A stretch of 64,000 bases of DNA, taken from the NCBI RefSeq assembly GCF_029714365.1, contig NZ_CP121660.1, positions 62,001 to 126,000 on the forward strand, read 5' to 3'. This DNA comes from Sinorhizobium terangae (GTDB lineage: Bacteria; Pseudomonadota; Alphaproteobacteria; Rhizobiales; Rhizobiaceae). Positions within the stretch are counted from its first letter, which is position 1; every line of letters begins with the position of its first letter. The translations under genes were made by a program, and so were the position numbers. The notes under the pieces were generated by a model. It worked only from the letters and a program-made list of their open reading frames with translations, had not been told where the DNA came from and did not search any database. Below are positions 36,350 through 45,749 of this stretch, in pieces.

Positions 36350-36934
36350 CTACTGGGTCACGACACCGGCAAGCTCGTCATGTATGTTCCGGGCCATTTC
36401 AAGATGCAGCAAGACGCGAGGCAGGATCTCTGCGGCGTATCTCTGCAGCTCAGCGTCCTCGCCGGAGGATATCTCCCACTGCAGGAGGTGCGACGCCTTT
36501 TGGTGGTCGACGATCTGGGCCTTGATATAGGCGAGGTCGAACGCCTTGCCATTGAGCGACTGCAGTCTTTTCCTGATCGCGGCGTGCTCGGCGTCCAGCT
36601 TCTCGGGCAGGGGCATCTTCGACGCTTCCGCGAGCTGCTTGAGCCGGTCGTTCGCGGTGCCATGATCGGTGACCATGCGGTTTGCGAACTCCTTGACAGC
36701 TTCGGTCTCGGTCTTGCCGGCCGCCAGTTTCCCGAGCTCGACCTCTGCCATTCCGCCTGCTGCCGCCAGCCGGGCGAACAAGCGATCCTGGTTGTTCGTC
36801 TGGTGGAGCGCCGGAACGCCGGGCTTAGCCATCCGCGTATCGGCATCCAGCCCCGCCGGGTTGCCGATCTGGGCGGCGGCGGGCACGGCGAGAAGGGCGG
36901 TAGCAAGGTAACAACCTGCAAAGCGGGACATCAT
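36350..36934 (-). CDS. DUF4142 secreted protein
   Basis: 194 residues with a signal peptide (CYLATALLAVPAAAQ). The mature part is a ferritin-like helical DUF4142 domain (about 50-190), with VKEFANRMVTDHGTANDRL and AYIKAQIVDHQKASHLL as its conserved His-containing helices. DUF4142 proteins are periplasmic and often stress-induced; their biochemical role is unknown. It lies 16 nt downstream of the di-haem cytochrome gene on the same strand, so the two are probably co-transcribed. Confidence 0.82.
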   Translation of the reverse strand: MMSRFAGCYLATALLAVPAAAQIGNPAGLDADTRMAKPGVPALHQTNNQDRLFARLAAAGGMAEVELGKLAAGKTETEAVKEFANRMVTDHGTANDRLKQLAEASKMPLPEKLDAEHAAIRKRLQSLNGKAFDLAYIKAQIVDHQKASHLLQWEISSGEDAELQRYAAEILPRVLLHLEMARNIHDELAGVVTQ

Positions 36935-36950
36935 CTCCTCCTCGGCTCGG

Positions 36951-38354
36951 CTAGAGCGTCAGCAAATAGGCCACCAGTGCGTCTTTTTCCTGCTGGCTCA
37001 GCTTCACGCCAAGCACGAGGTTGAAGAACTCCACCGTGTCCGCCAACGTCATAAGGCGACCGTCGTGCAGATATGGCGGCGTGTCTTTGATACCGCGAAG
37101 CGTGAAGGTCTTGATCGGTCCGTCCGGTATGGCGACGAAATCGTTGATGGTCCGGCCAACGTCGTAGAAGCGCTCCAGTTTGAGGTCATGCATGTTGTTG
37201 TCCATGAATGACGTCTGCGGGATGTGGCAATCCGCGCATCTACCCTTCCCGAGAAAGACCTTTTCACCTTCGAGTTCCCGATCGGTGGCACGTGCCCGAT
37301 CGAGGCGTCCGAACATGTCCAGCTTGGGAGCCGGCGGAAAATTAATAATGTTTTGCATCTGCGCCATCATCGCAACTTGGTTGGTCCTATCAGGTAAGTT
37401 GGCCCCCTTGCGCGTTGCGCTGACGTGATCGCCATTGAAATACGCGGTGCGCTGCTCGAACTCAGTGAAATCCTCCACCGACCGCAGCGACCGTTTTGAA
37501 CCGTGAATTTGCTGGTTGAACATGCCGCGCAGACTTGTCGTGTCCAGGCGGAAGCGGGAAGCCTGCGGCCGGATGTCCGGCGTCAAGTGGAACGCACCGT
37601 TGGTGCTGAAATTGGCATGGCAATCAAGGCAGGCGACTCCAAGACTTTGCCCTGCCACCTTCCGATCTTCGGTCTGGTTGAATTCCTCTTGCGGGAAAGG
37701 TGTGAGCAGCAATCTCAGCCCCTCCATCTGCACAGGGGTGATGATCCCGTTCAAGAGCTCGTAGTGGTTCTTGATCGTCAGCAACTGACCCCGCGAAACG
37801 TCACCGAGCTCGGGATGCGTGGTCAGGAAGATAGGCGGCGGGAACTCCGGTGTCATATGATCGGGAAGATCGAAATCAACGTCGAAGCGGCGGAGGTCGC
37901 GCGCCTCCTGTCTGTTGATCTCTTCGATCTGCCGGTTCGGAAAGACCTGACCGCCGGTTGCCTGCTTCACATGCGGTAGAGGCATGAAGCCCTCCGGCAG
38001 CAATCTCTTCTCGCGGATTTCCTGGGGCGTCATCGACGCAAGAGAATCCCAGCTCACCCCGTCGGGCAACTTCACTCTGACGCCAGACTGGACGGGCCGG
38101 GTGCCTCCCGACATCATTGCGCCTTCCTCGGGACGGTTCGAGAGATCGTAACGCCGGTTCAGCGTGTCGAGCTGCCTCTGCATCACGGCTGACTTCTGCG
38201 CCTCATCGATCTCCTTCACCTGCGAAAACGGCAGTGTGGCGAGCGGCCGGTAGGTGAGATCGGGCGGCAAGGGGTCCGAATTGGCCTCCAAGCTATAGAC
38301 TACGGCTCCGAGTGCCGCAGCACCGACCACCGTCAGCGTCGAGATCTTGGGCAT
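36951..38354 (-). CDS. di-haem cytochrome c peroxidase-like protein
   Basis: 467 residues from the ATG at 38354, which AGGAGG precedes. The N-terminus has a hydrophobic export signal (ISTLTVVGAAALGAVVY). Two haem-attachment motifs are present, CLDCH (GVACLDCHANFSTNG) and CADCH (GKGRCADCHIPQTSF). The end, TFTLRGIKDTPPYLHDGRLM then LADTVEFFNLVLG, is that of bacterial di-haem peroxidases/MauG-like proteins. A periplasmic redox role is expected. Part of a minus-strand group with DUF4142 (downstream) and the DUF2269 and SDR genes (upstream). Confidence 0.85.
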   Translation of the reverse strand: MPKISTLTVVGAAALGAVVYSLEANSDPLPPDLTYRPLATLPFSQVKEIDEAQKSAVMQRQLDTLNRRYDLSNRPEEGAMMSGGTRPVQSGVRVKLPDGVSWDSLASMTPQEIREKRLLPEGFMPLPHVKQATGGQVFPNRQIEEINRQEARDLRRFDVDFDLPDHMTPEFPPPIFLTTHPELGDVSRGQLLTIKNHYELLNGIITPVQMEGLRLLLTPFPQEEFNQTEDRKVAGQSLGVACLDCHANFSTNGAFHLTPDIRPQASRFRLDTTSLRGMFNQQIHGSKRSLRSVEDFTEFEQRTAYFNGDHVSATRKGANLPDRTNQVAMMAQMQNIINFPPAPKLDMFGRLDRARATDRELEGEKVFLGKGRCADCHIPQTSFMDNNMHDLKLERFYDVGRTINDFVAIPDGPIKTFTLRGIKDTPPYLHDGRLMTLADTVEFFNLVLGVKLSQQEKDALVAYLLTL

Positions 38355-38456
38355 GACACTGTCCTCCTGCGTCGGAACCGGTGCTTGACGATGAATGAAG
38401 TCCCCCAAACTTTCCGGCGTAAGGAATGTTCCAAAGGATGTGAGGCCAAGAGTTCG

Positions 38457-38933
38457 CTATCCCAAGGTGATCGCCGGTCGCGTTATCATGAGCCAGAAAA
38501 TCGCGAGAACCGCCCCAAACGCCGGAAAGCCGAAGGCGAACCACAAGCGGAAAAGCTGGTGATAGCGTTTTGGCAAGGGTTCGTTGCCTTTGTGCGCCGT
38601 TTCCGCGAGCCGGCGCATTTGCATCTGCATCCGGACAACCGGCAACCAGAACGCGCCCGTCACGACATACAAAAGCAGCGAAAGCAGAATCCATCCCTCC
38701 GTCAAGGCGTAGCCGACATGCCAGGCAAGGGCGACGCCCGTGATCGGTTGCACGATGACGGCGGTTGCTGTGAAGAGGAAGTCGGCCACAACGACGATGC
38801 GGGCAACGGCAGCAATGACCTCTGCGCGGCCGGTGCGATGGGCGAGCAGCATGAAGAACGCGATACCGGCACCCGTGCCCAGCAGGACTGAGGCACCGAT
38901 GAGGTGCAGATACTTGAGCAAGAAATAAAGCAT
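38457..38933 (-). CDS. DUF2269 membrane protein
   Basis: 158 residues with four membrane helices; starts MLYFLLKYLHLIGASVLLGT, characteristic of DUF2269. The ATG at 38933 overlaps the TGA of the SDR gene (TGATG) and has GGAG close upstream, so the two are translationally coupled. Family role unknown; often beside SDR/DoxX proteins. Confidence 0.82.
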   Translation of the reverse strand: MLYFLLKYLHLIGASVLLGTGAGIAFFMLLAHRTGRAEVIAAVARIVVVADFLFTATAVIVQPITGVALAWHVGYALTEGWILLSLLLYVVTGAFWLPVVRMQMQMRRLAETAHKGNEPLPKRYHQLFRLWFAFGFPAFGAVLAIFWLMITRPAITLG

Positions 38934-40222
38934 CACCGCTCCTTGAGGATCGCCAGGGCGGCGAAGTGTAGCGCCAGGATCGGGAAGATTTTCGTGAGGG
39001 GTCCAAGCGGTTCATTCCACAACTCGGGGAGCAGGACCGTTCCAGCGAGCGCGTAAAAGACCGACAAGCCGACCGCTCCATAGAGTCCGATCCGGCTGGT
39101 TCTACGAATGGCGATCGCGAGCCCTACAATGATGTCCGCGAGCGCCCCGGCAACGACGCTCGGCTCTGATAGCATACCGGCTCCGGTCCGTCGCATCAGA
39201 TCGACGCCGATGCCGTATCCGGAGGTAAGGGAGACAATGCCTGTACTGGCCCAGAACAGCGACAGGATAACGAAGATGATGGGTTTCAAGAGGTAGAGCT
39301 TCGCGAACCAACGTTCCTGGACAGACACCGGCGTTCTCGCGAGTGCTTCGGACAATGCCAGTGGCTGAATTTGCGTTGTCTCGAGCCAGAGCCGATTATT
39401 GCCAACGGCCCCGCGCGCAATCTCTTTTTGCGCCGTACTTCTCGTCGGCGGACGCCAGCCCAGAGCTCCGGCGAAGTCGCTAAACCCATAGATGAGCTCG
39501 GCCAGAAGGTGAGGCACCCTGATTACTCGAGCAGGCGGCCAACCAAACCAACGCCGGTAGGTGCCTACAACGTCCTCAAAGGACAGGACCTCCGGACCGG
39601 CGAGTTCCAGCACGAGGCGCTTGGGAGCATCCGGACTGAGGAATATTTCGACCGTTTGCACCACATCTTCCAGGCGCACGACCTGAAGCAGCCCGGTGTT
39701 CGGCATGAGTGGCAAGACTGGCAAAGCCGCCAACCCCCTGAAGAGGGCACTGGCTCCATAGGCGCCGGGACCGAGCACCACCGAGGGGCGCAGGATGACC
39801 CAGTCCAGATCTCGTGCCATCAATTCCTTGTCGCCTTCGAGCTTCGTCTGCGAAAAGGACGAGGGCTGTTCCTTTTCGACTCCCATCGCAGAGAAGTGGA
39901 TTACGCGGTGCACACCTGCCTGTTCACAGGCTCTAAATAGAGCCGCCGGGCCGCGTTCGTGAACGCCGGACGTATTCTCGCCGGGACCGTCTTGTAGTGT
40001 GCCTGCGCAGTACACCACCGCTGCAATCCCTGACAAATGAGGTAGCCAGGCTGCCGGCTCGCCGGCCTGTGCAACATCGAGTTCGACGACATTCCCACCT
40101 GCTTCAGCCGCCAGCGCAGAGCCAGGCCGAATTACGCGCACGATTTTCATGCCGCGTTCGGAGAGCATTGCGCATACCGCTGAGCCGATCAGGCCGGAAG
40201 CGCCTACCACAAGCACTCTCAT
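38933..40222 (-). CDS. SDR-type NAD(P)-binding protein fused to a DoxX-like membrane domain
   Basis: 429 residues. The N-terminal Rossmann fold (1-290) has VLVVGASGLIGSAVCAML (GxxGxxG) and later sequence of the atypical SDR type (HFSAMGV and a K in SQTKLEGDKELM). The C-terminal part (about 310-429) holds four membrane helices (LLKPIIFVILSLFWASTGIV and following), a DoxX-like module. Likely a membrane-bound quinone or NAD(P)H-linked enzyme; substrate unknown. It leads the operon with DUF2269 and possibly the cytochrome and DUF4142 genes. Confidence 0.85.
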   Translation of the reverse strand: MRVLVVGASGLIGSAVCAMLSERGMKIVRVIRPGSALAAEAGGNVVELDVAQAGEPAAWLPHLSGIAAVVYCAGTLQDGPGENTSGVHERGPAALFRACEQAGVHRVIHFSAMGVEKEQPSSFSQTKLEGDKELMARDLDWVILRPSVVLGPGAYGASALFRGLAALPVLPLMPNTGLLQVVRLEDVVQTVEIFLSPDAPKRLVLELAGPEVLSFEDVVGTYRRWFGWPPARVIRVPHLLAELIYGFSDFAGALGWRPPTRSTAQKEIARGAVGNNRLWLETTQIQPLALSEALARTPVSVQERWFAKLYLLKPIIFVILSLFWASTGIVSLTSGYGIGVDLMRRTGAGMLSEPSVVAGALADIIVGLAIAIRRTSRIGLYGAVGLSVFYALAGTVLLPELWNEPLGPLTKIFPILALHFAALAILKER

Positions 40223-40531
40223 GGTTCGTCCTTCGATATATCTGCTACGACAACGGCTTCGCGCGAGCGAGGTTCTGATCGTCTCCTGCAGTCAGGACGG
40301 GTTGTTCTTGTCGCCGGCAGCGTTCGGCGGCTCTTTGTCGATCGTCCTTACACCATCATGAACTGACCACCAATGCCGTAAAGCATGGTGTCGGTCGGGA
40401 GACCGCAACATAGCGGAGTTTATGTATGCCCCACGGCCGAGGACGTTGAGCGCAATCACGCAGGAGATTGGGCGACGAACACACCTTCGAGTTATGCTAT
40501 CGCGATCTGAGGCATTGTGCGCTCGCGCGGA
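40223..40531. other. intergenic with short kinase remnant
   Basis: No gene recognised except the HWE-kinase fragment near 40350. Confidence 0.35.
40350..40392 (+). pseudogene. HWE histidine kinase N-box fragment
   Basis: HHELTTNAVKHGV in frame, matching the HELATNAVKHGAW of the larger remnant at 48089-48356, with nearly identical DNA. Only about 14 codons remain. Confidence 0.5.
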
Positions 40532-40714
40532 CTACATCGGCCCACCGGTAACCGGATTAACTTTCGGCTTTTCGCTCGTGTCCTTAGCGCCGGGAGGCTG
40601 GACCGTCGGTGGTGCAATCGACTCCTCGTCCGGATGCTTCTTGCGATCCGCAGGTTGACGGACGTCTTTCGGCTTCGCCTGCTCAGGCTTTGCATTGGTG
40701 TCTTTCGTTGCCAT
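40532..40714 (-). CDS. small hydrophilic protein
   Basis: 60 residues, almost only charged and polar (MATKDTNAKPEQAKPKDVRQ), ending NPVTGGPM. AAGGAG precedes the ATG at 40714 with good spacing. The composition suggests a disordered stress-type protein. No named family. Confidence 0.55.
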   Translation of the reverse strand: MATKDTNAKPEQAKPKDVRQPADRKKHPDEESIAPPTVQPPGAKDTSEKPKVNPVTGGPM

Positions 40715-40860
40715 TGAGCATCTCCTTCGGAAGAAAGAACGGCGTCGGGAGCTTGGCGGTTCCGGCAGGAAGGGGCTCCACCCGCTAGCCCCTCTTTCCA
40801 ACACAACCTTCAACGTTCTTATGGGTCGGCCGCATACAAGAGTGCGTCTCTGACTTTAGG

Positions 40861-41059
40861 CTATCGGCGCGCCGCGGCAACCTGCAGATCGACAACGACA
40901 TTCTTCGTCCGGTTGCTGCCCGAGATCCCGTTCTCCTCGCGCATGTCGCGTATCGGCGATCGACCGATTGAGCAGCCCTTTGATCTCGAACGTGGTCAGC
41001 CTGTCCGCTTCGTTGGCGGCACTGATTAGCTCGGCAATGAAGGCGGTCGTAAGGCTCAT
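40861..41059 (-). pseudogene. small rhizobial hypothetical protein, frameshifted
   Basis: MSLTTAFIAELISAANEADR is followed by a helical core up to LLNRSIA. A one-base shift near 40955 is needed to continue as RDMREENGISGSNRTKNVVV and the natural end DLQVAAARR. As sequenced the product is out of frame. Confidence 0.5.
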
Positions 41060-41374
41060 GCGCTTATCCTACCGGGATAAATCAACAGTCGAACGGCAAT
41101 TCAGGAACGTCTTCGCCATCATGGATGAAGGCCGCCGGCACGGAGGCGGCCTCGCGTTACTTCCGGAGCGATGCTGATTCCGCCTCGCTCCGCGCAGGTC
41201 AGCACGGGCGTTGATGGCGTCGCCGCCTCCGTGCGCGAGGCAGTCTACGGGTGACCGGCATCGACAACGCTCTCCAGCATCGACCGCACCTGCTTGGCCA
41301 TCTCTAAAAGCGTTAGATTGCCGAGCGCCATAGCGGCGACACGACCGATGGCGGCGACCTAATCTTGCTGCGTG
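41060..41374. other. flank of the IS21 remnant
   Basis: Contains a 8-bp-stem hairpin at 41129-41152 (AGGCCGCC/GGCGGCCT) without a T tract. A minus-strand frame end (MALGNLTLLEMAKQVRSMLE) is cut upstream by the IS21 end and may be a truncated small gene. Confidence 0.35.
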
Positions 41375-42047
41375 TTTCAGTAAGTCCCGGACACCGATTT
41401 CAGTAACTCGCGGATGGCGATTCCGCTAAATCCCGGACAGTTTCCGGGGCGGATTTTACGGCCGGTTCTCGGCTGCGCCGTTTTGGCAATGTGGCGTCTC
41501 ACGAAGACATTGAGAGGCGCCATGCCAAGACGGAAGCAAGCGAGACGAACGAGCGTGAGAGACATCCGGACGATCCTGCGCCTGACCCACGGCTCTTCGA
41601 GGACCTAGCGCTCGCCCGCCTTAATGGCCGCTACCCCCGCCTCACCGACAAGCTCACGCGCGTGCAATTGCTCATTCTCGACGACTTTGGAACCCACAAC
41701 CTCACCGACCAATAGCGCTTCCATCTGTCCGAAATCATCGAGGAACGCTATCGGCGCAAATCCACCCTGATCACCGCCCAGGTTCCGGTGGCCAGATGGC
41801 ATGACCTGATCGCAGACCCCACCGTCGCCGACGCCATTCTCGATAGGATCGTTCACAACGCCCACCGCATCACCCTCCGGGGCGACAGCATGCGAAAGCA
41901 AAAAGCGCCCCCGCTCTTGACCGGCGGCGAAAACGACGAAATCAATCACTCATGAAGACAACCAGGCACCCGAGGACCACCGCCACCAAACTGTCCGCGA
42001 CTTAGTGAAACGAATGTCCGCGACTTAGCGGAATCCCTGTCCGGCTT
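41375..42047 (+). mobile_element. IS21-family element with internal deletion
   Basis: Both ends carry the repeated IS21 motifs: TGTTTCAGTAAGTCCCGGAC at the left and copies of GTCCGCGACTTAGYGRAA on the right in inverse orientation. Inside, the start of IstA ([20 protein letters not shown] from 41521) stops early. The C-terminal third of IstB follows ([17 protein letters not shown], a stop codon, then [20 protein letters not shown]). About 2 kb of istAB is missing, so it is non-autonomous. Confidence 0.8.
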
Positions 42048-42219
42048 TTGCGAACGCAGCTCGAAACTGCGAAACAGTTCACAGAGGCTGACGCAGCCGC
42101 AAAGCAGCCTACATGAGGATGCTTCACGCGGCATTTCGCCCCTGTGCTTTTTCTTTATCGCTAATCTACCTAGGGGGGCTGACCGGCGCGCTGAATCTTT
42201 TTCGAACGACCATATCCCG

Positions 42220-42375
42220 ACTGGGGACATCCTTGGCGGTGGAGGCGTCAAGCTGCTGGAGGCATTGCTCAAGCATAGCGACGTGGTCGCACTTTGCCTG
42301 CACATGAGCAGCGATCCGGGCCCTGAGCTCAGGATAATCTTCAAGCCGCCCGGATTGTTTTGTTAGCAAGATGAT
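42220..42375 (-). pseudogene. DUF892/YciF-like fragment
   Basis: ILLTKQSGRLEDYPELRARI and AAHVQAKCDHVAMLEQCLQQ match residues about 25-60 of the intact DUF892 protein at 43905-44399 (TMLTAEAGRLDDYPELKAKV). The rest of the domain is lost. Confidence 0.6.
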
Positions 42376-42965
42376 CGGCCATTCACACCTGAGGACGGCA
42401 TCGTAGCATGCCTCCGCTTCGAGCGCCGCCGCCCTTGCGGAATCGGCCTGGCCGTTCGGTGGCATCCAGGTGTTGGCGTTTTTGCCCAATTCCAGGTCAT
42501 GTACCAATCCCACCATCCCATGTGGTACCAGCGGATGTGCGATATGTCGGCTGCCGTCGTACCCGGAAAAGTGTTTCGGGACGTCTGGCCATGCCGCCAT
42601 TGGTATTTGGGTTTGGGTTCTTCAGACATGCCTATTCCCTCCTCGGTTGAGGTTGCCGATATCCCGCATGTCGTGGAGGAGCGACCGCACTGCGCCGTCG
42701 GTGTTTCTGATATGTTCCCGTTCTCGATAATGTCAATGCGGTTCTTGGCGGACGTCTGCATCCAGATGAGAGTGCGCCCGTCGGAGGGACTGAGGGCCGC
42801 TGCCGGCCATTCGACGGCTTCAGGAAGCTATGACCAGTTCTATGGCATCATCAACGGACATAGCGGCCACCGCGCTTGGCGCGCAGTCGCGACGCGAACA
42901 CCCAGCCGAACCAGATCTGGCATTGGCGCGTTATTGAGAGCAACGCTTTTGCGGGAGAACTGATA
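42376..42965. other. decayed region; one uncertain minus-strand frame
   Basis: A minus-strand frame 42363-42629 (88 codons, MSEEPKPKYQWRHGQTSRN) has GAGGAGG before its ATG, but its Trp-rich sequence competes with an equally open overlapping frame. It may be the broken start of the DUF892 fragment. Nothing else recognised. Confidence 0.3.
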
Positions 42966-43322
42966 GTGAATCATTTTCTTTTTGGAATGGCTGATTTTCT
43001 TTCTCGCCCTCCCGGCTTCTATTTCGTGATTCTGGCAATGGTTGTCAGCACAGCATTGGTGCCTTTCGGGCTCACGGGCGTCGTCACTTATGCTCTGTCA
43101 GTGGCGGCAATAGTGATCACCAGCGTTGTTTTGATCCAAGGCTATCGCGACACGGCGGCAATTCACGCCAAGCTGGACGAGATCATTGTGTCACTGCGTG
43201 AGACCCGGAACGGGGTAGTCGGGCTCGAGCACGAACAGCCAGAGCATATCGAGGCGGCAGTCGAGCAGCTCGAAGCGGAAGCGAACGGGCAAACAAGAGC
43301 CAGTCGGGAGACCATTTCATAA
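42966..43322 (+). CDS. low-affinity iron permease-like membrane protein
   Basis: 118 residues starting at GTG 42966 with GGGAG 8 nt upstream. Two membrane helices (FYFVILAMVVSTALVPFGL and VTYALSVAAIVITSVVLIQG) are followed by YRDTAAIHAKLDEIIVSLRE and a Glu-rich tail. The RDTxAIxxKLDEII segment is the signature of the bacterial low-affinity iron permease family (PF04120). Transport activity of such short proteins is not established. Confidence 0.65.
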   Translation: MNHFLFGMADFLSRPPGFYFVILAMVVSTALVPFGLTGVVTYALSVAAIVITSVVLIQGYRDTAAIHAKLDEIIVSLRETRNGVVGLEHEQPEHIEAAVEQLEAEANGQTRASRETIS

Positions 43323-43443
43323 CGGAGTGATCGTTGCTCCGGGCGTTTACCGCCGCGATCGCCATCGCGAGCCCACGAGCCTTCGAGATCTTGCCGCGGA
43401 CGAACCGGGTCCTATCCTTCATCAATAAAGTCGGAGGAAGGAA

Positions 43444-43617
43444 ATGGCAGACGATCCGAAGAAGAAAGGCCGCGACCGATCGCGTGTTTCCACCCAGGAG
43501 CATGAGGTGGCGTACATCGTTAAGACGGCCAAAGTGACACGGCAGAAGGCGCTCGAGGCGATCCGTGAAGCCGGGCCGAGCCGTGAGAAGGTGATGGGCT
43601 ACCTTGCGAAGAAGTAG
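43444..43617 (+). CDS. DUF3606 protein
   Basis: 57 residues: MADDPKKKGRDRSRVSTQEH, then VAYIVKTAKVTRQKALEAIR and a short end. This is the DUF3606 family of small basic proteins common in alphaproteobacteria. A strong GGAGGAAGGAA precedes the ATG, and a terminator-like hairpin follows at 43728. Function unknown. Confidence 0.75.
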   Translation: MADDPKKKGRDRSRVSTQEHEVAYIVKTAKVTRQKALEAIREAGPSREKVMGYLAKK

Positions 43618-43727
43618 CGCAGCCATCAGGTGGTGATCCACCGGGAGGCGAATATCGCCACCAGTGACATCTCCTTTGGTATGAAGTCCCACGGCCGATG
43701 TCCCGAGCAAAGCGATGGCAGTAACCG

Positions 43728-43759
43728 GGCTCGGCAGGCCAAGACCCGCCGAGCCTTTT
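43728..43759 (+). terminator. rho-independent terminator
   Basis: Perfect 8-bp stem GGCTCGGC (43728-43735) and GCCGAGCC (43748-43755) followed by TTTT. It lies 111 bases after the DUF3606 stop codon. Confidence 0.55.
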
Positions 43760-43904
43760 GCTTTAGTGAACCGCTTTGGTGCCAGATCTGCCAGATCTGC
43801 GATGGTCTTTCTGACCTGCTTGGGCCGGTCAGCTTTTATATGGCAGGATGTGCGGACCGATCGTTCCGATGAAAATCTCGGATGGTCGAGGCGGCCCGTC
43901 AAAG

Positions 43905-44399
43905 CTATCTCGTGGCTTCGCTACGCGTCAGAAACTGCCGCGTGACACCTCCTATATGCGTTGCCAGCCAGTCAGCCATCGCTGTTTCCTCCTGGAGGAT
44001 CTCTTCGCAAACCGACTTTGTCTGCATATCTCCGATCTCCTCCGCCGCCGCTATCAATATGCGGTAGCTGGCAATCTCCATATGTTCGAACGTGTAGCTT
44101 GCCAGCGAGCCCTTCACTACTTCGTCACTGGCAAACATGCCGCTCAGCCCCTGCGCCATCGCTGTGGCCTTACCCGCTACGTCCTTGATCGAGGATGAGT
44201 CGTCACCAAGGCGATCAAGGCATATCTCCAGTTTACGGGCATGCTCTCTCGTTTCCTCAAGGTGGGTTTCGACCTTGGCTTTGAGTTCCGGATAGTCATC
44301 AAGGCGGCCGGCCTCAGCGGTGAGCATGGTGACGGCCTGTTCTTCCATTGCGTGCGCGTCGCGCAGCCAGGCTATGAAATTGTCGCGGGCTTCAGTCAC
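43905..44399 (-). CDS. DUF892/YciF-type ferritin-like protein
   Basis: 164 residues, GTG start at 44399 with AGGAGG 7 nt upstream. Four-helix ferritin-like protein: DNFIAWLRDAHAMEEQAVTM, LKAKVETHLEETREHARKLE, SYTFEHMEIASYRILIAAAE and EILQEETAMADWLATHIG. The E and ExxH positions fit the di-metal site of YciE/YciF proteins, which are stress-induced. Soluble, cytoplasmic. Confidence 0.85.
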   Translation of the reverse strand: MTEARDNFIAWLRDAHAMEEQAVTMLTAEAGRLDDYPELKAKVETHLEETREHARKLEICLDRLGDDSSSIKDVAGKATAMAQGLSGMFASDEVVKGSLASYTFEHMEIASYRILIAAAEEIGDMQTKSVCEEILQEETAMADWLATHIGGVTRQFLTRSEATR

Positions 44400-44649
44400 G
44401 TGCGTTCCTCCTGTCGTGGGAGCCCTAAAACACTGAGGCTATCTTTTTGTTCCGACGGCGGCTGCCTCCAACGGCGAGATCGAGACGCCGCGGGCCTTTA
44501 TGGAGTTCGTGGATCGGATCCCAATCGGCTACGCGCGCTTCTGAGCACTCATCCCACTGCTGGTTTATCCGATCCCGTTCTCTGACCGATTGCCCATAAT
44601 CCTCCGTTAGACCTCACCACATTCCCGACGTCTCGCGACTTCTGGCTGC

Positions 44650-45687
44650 TGCGTCAGGCAGGGCCAGTGGCCGCAGCTTCGTAGACGCCCCCGCGGGCCA
44701 TGAGAGCCCAGGCGATACGTGCCAGTTTGTTGGCCAGAGCGACTGCAATCAGCTTTGGCGGTTTCGTCAGAAGCATTCTTGCCAGCCAGGTACCAGCCGG
44801 CGCGCCGCGTCGCCTCGCCCAGCGGACGACGGTCGTGGCTCCAATGATGAGCAGCCGCCGCAGATCCCGCTGCCCATTTTCGATGTCTTTCCCAGACGCT
44901 CCTTGCCTCCGGACGAGTTCTGTTTAGGCGTGAGCCCGATCCACGCCGCAAAATCACGGCCCTTGGAAAAGGCCGCCGCCGATGGTGCCAAGGCTTCCAT
45001 TGCTGTGGCGCAAATTGCACCAATCCCTGGGATGGTGGTCAAGCGCGAGGCAACCTCGTCCTGTCGCGCTCTGGCTCGCAAGTCTTGCTCACCGCGTTGA
45101 TCTTATCCGTGAGAGATTCGATGTGCTGCAAAAGTCCGAAGCTCAGGCTTCTGGCGGTCTCTGGCAGGTCCGGATGCGTTTCGATCAATTGCCGCAGGCG
45201 GGGAACGTTTCGCATCCCTTGCGCGACGACCAAGCCGTATTCCATCAGATGCCCCCGCAACGCGTTGATCGTTTGCGTTCGCTGTCGGACCAAAAGGTCG
45301 CGAACCTTGAACGTCATCGAGGAGGCCTGCTTTTTTTTCAGCGCTCTTGATCGGGACAAAGCGCATGGTCGGACGGGAGGCAGCTTCCGCGATGGCTTCG
45401 GCATCGGCGGCATCGTTTTTCTGGCGCTTGACGAAAGGCTTCAGATAGGACGGGTTGATCAGTCGAACCTCATGTCCCAATTTGCCGATCTCTCGTCCCC
45501 AGTAATGCGCGCTGGCGCATGCTTCCATCGCGACGATACAGCTTGGAAGCTTGGCAAAAAACTCGAGCATTCTGCCGCGCCCCTGCTTCTTGCGGAGAAC
45601 CACCCTCCCATCGGGGCTCGCGCCATGGATCTGGAATACTTGCTTTGCCAAGTCTAAGCCGATGATGCCGATCTCGTTCATAACCAT
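44650..45687 (-). pseudogene. IS110-family transposase remnant
   Basis: From 45687: IIGLDLAKQVFQIHGASPDG (first Asp of DEDD) and VKRQKNDAADAEAIAEAASR. A frameshift at a run of eight T (about 45330-45338) follows, then RQRTQTINALRGHLMEYGLV. Further shifts lead to TIPGIGAICATAMEALAPS and FAAWIGLTPKQNSSGGKERL. At least three frame breaks; inactive. Confidence 0.85.
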
Positions 45688-45749
45688 TCTCCTCGCAGGA
45701 ACACCCTCCAGATACTGTCACATTCGAGGCCGTCGAGGGGCGTCCACCC

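Noticed and set aside
43183..43902. 239-codon minus-strand open frame
   Set aside because: Lies across the real DUF3606 gene on the other strand and a terminator; no ribosome site or family match.
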